8,770 bases of DNA from an uncultured Phascolarctobacterium sp. (GTDB lineage: Bacteria; Bacillota; Negativicutes; Acidaminococcales; Acidaminococcaceae), in NCBI GenBank assembly GCA_900553055.1, contig USBV01000064.1, positions 1 to 8,770 of the forward strand. Reading direction: 5' to 3'. Shown here in pieces: positions 6,037-8,770 of this stretch. Every line of letters begins with the position of its first letter. Positions within the stretch are counted from its first letter, which is position 1. The notes under the pieces are model-generated. The model made no database searches. It was not told the origin of the DNA and worked only from the letters and a program-made list of their open reading frames with translations. Position numbers and translations under genes: made by a program.

Positions 6037-6045
6037 TGGTATAAT
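6037..6045 (+). promoter_or_regulatory. Extended -10 promoter of pcrA(-ligA)
   Basis: TGGTATAAT (6037-6045) is a consensus -10 with the TGn extension, starting 2 bases after the T-run of the yaaA terminator. No recognisable -35 exists; that position is occupied by the terminator hairpin. Transcription would start near 6052, leaving a leader of about 85 bases. Confidence 0.6.
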
Positions 6046-6056
6046 AAATTGCTATA

Positions 6057-6087
6057 CTAGTAGCATATGCTAAGGGAGTACTGCTAG
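6057..6087 (+). other. Possible hairpin in the pcrA leader
   Basis: CTAGTAG (6057-6063) can pair with CTGCTAG (6081-6087) with one G-U pair, and an alternative palindrome AGCATATGCT (6062-6071) competes with it. The loop holds AAGGGAG. I recognise no riboswitch or T-box motif, so this may be incidental. Confidence 0.2.
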
Positions 6088-6124
6088 CTTTAGCTGTTTA
6101 AGCACAACTGGCGGAGAAATAGAC

Positions 6125-6129
6125 GGAGG
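6125..6129 (+). promoter_or_regulatory. Ribosome binding site favouring a TTG start for pcrA
   Basis: GGAGG lies 6 bases before TTG at 6136-6138 and 12 bases before the in-frame ATG at 6142-6144. Other genes in this window use 5 to 8 bases, so TTG is favoured, with the ATG as the alternative. Confidence 0.55.
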
Positions 6130-6135
6130 TTTACT

Positions 6136-8364
6136 TTGATTATGATAGATACATTGCAAGGCTTGAATAAGGAGCAGGCGGAGGCCGTGCGCACTATTAA
6201 CGGACCCATGCTGATTTTGGCGGGTGCGGGCAGTGGTAAGACCAAGGTTTTGACCTGCCGCGTGGCGCATTTGCTGCAGCAGGGCGTGCGTCCCTACCGC
6301 ATTTTGGCCATCACCTTTACCAATAAGGCAGCAGCAGAAATGCGCGAGCGTGTGGATAAAATGGCTGGTCCTGCGGCCAAGGATGTGTGGCTTTTTACCT
6401 TCCATGCCTTTTGTGCAAGGGTGCTGCGCCGCGATATCGATAAGCTGGGGCAATATAGCAATAATTTTGCTATTTATGATACTACCGATACTAAAAATCT
6501 CATCAAGCAAATTCTGAAGGAAATGAATCTGGATGAAAAGCGCTTCCAGCCGGCGGGCATCATTGGCCGCATTAGCAATGCGAAAAACGAGCTGCTGGGC
6601 GTAAAGGAATTCGCTGCCCAAGCGGGCGATTTTTACGAGGCAAAGGTGGCGCAGATTTACGAAGCCTACGAGGGCAAGCTGCGGGCTAATAATGCGGTGG
6701 ATTTTGATGATTTGCTGCTGCTAACGCTGCGCCTCTTGCAGGAGGTTCCCGAGGCAAGGGAAAAATATCAGGATAAATTTGATTACATCATGGTGGACGA
6801 GTATCAGGATACCAACCATGTGCAATATCTTTTGACAAAGCTTTTGGCTGGCAAGCACCACAATTTGTGCGTGGTGGGCGATGCGGACCAAAGCATTTAC
6901 GGCTGGCGCGGGGCGGATATTCGCAATATTTTGGACTTTGAAAAGGATTATCCCGAGGCCAAGCTGGTGAAGCTGGAGCAGAACTACCGTAGCACACAGG
7001 TGATTTTGGATGCTGCCAATGCGGTGATTGAAAATAACACGGGCCGCAAGCCGAAGAATTTGTGGACCAATAATGGCATGGGCACGGAGATTACCTATTA
7101 TCAGGCGGTAGATGAACGCGATGAAGCGCGCTTTGTTATTGAGCGCATGCAGGAGCTGCAGCTCAAGGAGGGCGCAAAGCTGGGTGATATGGCCGTGCTG
7201 TATCGTACCAATACTCAGTCCCGCGTGTTTGAAGAAATGCTCATTAAAAGTGGCATGGCCTACACCATGGTGGGCGGCACTAAATTTTATGAGCGCAAGG
7301 AAATTAAGGATATCATTGCGTATTTGCGCTTGATTTATAATCCGCATGACGGATTGAGCTTGGAGCGCATTATTAATGTGCCTAGGCGTGGCATCGGCGA
7401 TGCGACCTTGGCGCGCTTGCAAAGCTATGCCAATGAGACTAATCAGAGCATGTTCGATGTAATTTCTAATGCTAGCGAGGTGCCGGGCCTTTCCAGTCGC
7501 TTTGTGGGTAAGCTGGATGAGCTGGCAGGCCTGCTCTTTGAGTTTATGGGCGAGGCCGAGGAAAGCAGCGTGAAGCAGTTGATTATTGATGTGATGCAGC
7601 GCACGGGCTACCAAGAGGAGCTGGAGCTGGGACGTAGCGCGCAGGACCAAGGGCGCTTGGAAAACCTGCAGGAGCTCTTAAGTGTGGCCGAGGATTTTGC
7701 TGAAAAGGCTGCTCGTAACGGTGATGAGGCAAGTCTGGAAAACTTCCTCAGCGAGGTGGCTCTGGTTTCCGATATCGATGATGCGGAGCTGGGCGAGGAG
7801 GCTGTGACGCTGATGACGCTGCATAGCGCCAAGGGCTTGGAGTTCCCCACGGTATTCCTCGTAGGTATGGAAGAGGGCATCTTCCCGCATGCGCGCACGC
7901 TTTTGGACGAGGAGGAAATCGAAGAGGAGCGCCGCATTTGCTATGTGGGCATCACTAGAGCTGGGAAGCGCTTGTATTTGAGTAATGCCAAAATGCGCAT
8001 GATTTATGGTCATACGCTTAGCTATCCGCCCTCTCGCTTTTTGCAGGAGGTGCCGCGCAATTTGATTCACGAGTATCGCCGCCCCATTCAGCAAAGAGTG
8101 GTGCTGCGAGAGGTGCCGCGCGAGCAGGAGTCTCGTCCGCGCACTACCAATTGGTTTTTGCAGAACAAGAGTAGCTTTGTGCCTAAGGAAGCAAGCAGCA
8201 GCGCCAGCTTTAAGGCGGGCGATAGAGTTAACCACAAAAAGTGGGGCTTGGGCACGATTGTAGCGGTAAAGGATACGGAGGACGGCCAGGAAGTTAAGGT
8301 GGCCTTTAATGGGGGCGGCATTCGCAGCTTGCTTACGAAGTACGCGGTGCTGCAGAAGGTGTGA
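6136..8364 (+). CDS. pcrA: ATP-dependent DNA helicase PcrA (UvrD/Rep family)
   Basis: A 742-residue superfamily 1A 3'-5' DNA helicase that acts in nucleotide-excision repair, removes proteins from DNA and supports rolling-circle replication. All motifs are intact: Q motif LNKEQ (10-14), Walker A AGAGSGKTK (29-37), Ia ITFTNKAAAEM (59-69), Ib TFHAF, II DEYQD (221-225), III GDADQSIYGWRG (248-259), IV QNYRST (282-287), V LHSAKGLEF (562-570) and VI CYVGITRA (602-609). The C-terminal GDRVNHKKWGLGTIV (695-709) is the Tudor-like domain that contacts RNA polymerase in PcrA. Length is normal (about 720-750). Start choice: TTG at 6136 has a GGAGG site at 6 bases; ATG at 6142 would shorten it by two residues. 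ligA follows 75 bases after the stop, an order frequent in Bacillota, so co-transcription is likely unless the repeat between them terminates transcription. Confidence 0.96.
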   Translation: MIMIDTLQGLNKEQAEAVRTINGPMLILAGAGSGKTKVLTCRVAHLLQQGVRPYRILAITFTNKAAAEMRERVDKMAGPAAKDVWLFTFHAFCARVLRRDIDKLGQYSNNFAIYDTTDTKNLIKQILKEMNLDEKRFQPAGIIGRISNAKNELLGVKEFAAQAGDFYEAKVAQIYEAYEGKLRANNAVDFDDLLLLTLRLLQEVPEAREKYQDKFDYIMVDEYQDTNHVQYLLTKLLAGKHHNLCVVGDADQSIYGWRGADIRNILDFEKDYPEAKLVKLEQNYRSTQVILDAANAVIENNTGRKPKNLWTNNGMGTEITYYQAVDERDEARFVIERMQELQLKEGAKLGDMAVLYRTNTQSRVFEEMLIKSGMAYTMVGGTKFYERKEIKDIIAYLRLIYNPHDGLSLERIINVPRRGIGDATLARLQSYANETNQSMFDVISNASEVPGLSSRFVGKLDELAGLLFEFMGEAEESSVKQLIIDVMQRTGYQEELELGRSAQDQGRLENLQELLSVAEDFAEKAARNGDEASLENFLSEVALVSDIDDAELGEEAVTLMTLHSAKGLEFPTVFLVGMEEGIFPHARTLLDEEEIEEERRICYVGITRAGKRLYLSNAKMRMIYGHTLSYPPSRFLQEVPRNLIHEYRRPIQQRVVLREVPREQESRPRTTNWFLQNKSSFVPKEASSSASFKAGDRVNHKKWGLGTIVAVKDTEDGQEVKVAFNGGGIRSLLTKYAVLQKV

Positions 8365-8365
8365 A

Positions 8366-8770
<405 letters not shown>

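Noticed and set aside
6046..6135. Riboswitch or T-box in the pcrA leader
   Set aside because: It lacks the conserved T-box bulge and any riboswitch core I know, and no terminator hairpin precedes the start codon.
6721..7650. 309-residue minus-strand open frame within pcrA
   Set aside because: It is antisense to an intact helicase with every motif in place, has no recognisable domain and arises from the GC-rich codon pattern. The 183-residue minus-strand frame at 6070-6621 is rejected for the same reason.

Overview
The window looks like chromosomal DNA from a low-to-mid GC Bacillota. The reasons are strong AGGAGG-type ribosome binding sites, several TTG starts, short intrinsic terminators, and a PcrA-type helicase directly followed by NAD+-dependent DNA ligase (ligA), which is a common Bacillota order. 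Negativicutes (the Acidaminococcus/Phascolarctobacterium kind) is my best guess. It rests on the general look of the sequence and its intergenic repeats, not on a diagnostic gene. No rRNA, tRNA, CRISPR array, transposase or phage gene is visible.

Layout. Positions 1-1777, minus strand: a two-gene operon with a TtcA-like PP-loop tRNA sulfurtransferase (917-1720) followed by a ten-helix EamA/DMT transporter (36-920). Stop and start overlap as TTGA, and a good promoter lies at 1749-1777. The transporter's last codons and stop fall inside the first of two tandem hairpins at the window's left edge. Positions 1778-3507, plus strand: a divergent promoter and a NhaC-family antiporter (1942-3447), ended by a perfect 19-bp stem-loop. 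Positions 3569-5066: a two-gene operon of a GNAT acetyltransferase (3628-4227) and a COG1237-type metallo-beta-lactamase-fold hydrolase (4224-5012), overlapping as ATGA and closed by an 11-bp stem-loop. Positions 5067-6035: a structured gene-free stretch, then yaaA (5225-5965) with its terminator. Positions 6036-8770: pcrA (6136-8364), a repeat-like pair of hairpins, and the first 110 codons of ligA, which runs off the window.

The genes fall into functional modules rather than one pathway: tRNA modification plus an exporter, ion homeostasis, an acetyltransferase/hydrolase pair without a known substrate, a peroxide-stress protein, and DNA repair/replication (PcrA and LigA). All five candidate promoters carry a TGn extended -10.

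I do not see a convincing undescribed system. The most interesting signals are non-coding: the paired hairpins overlapping the transporter's stop codon, the intergenic repeat between pcrA and ligA with a 12-base match in the antiporter's terminator loop, and a perfect palindrome inside ligA.
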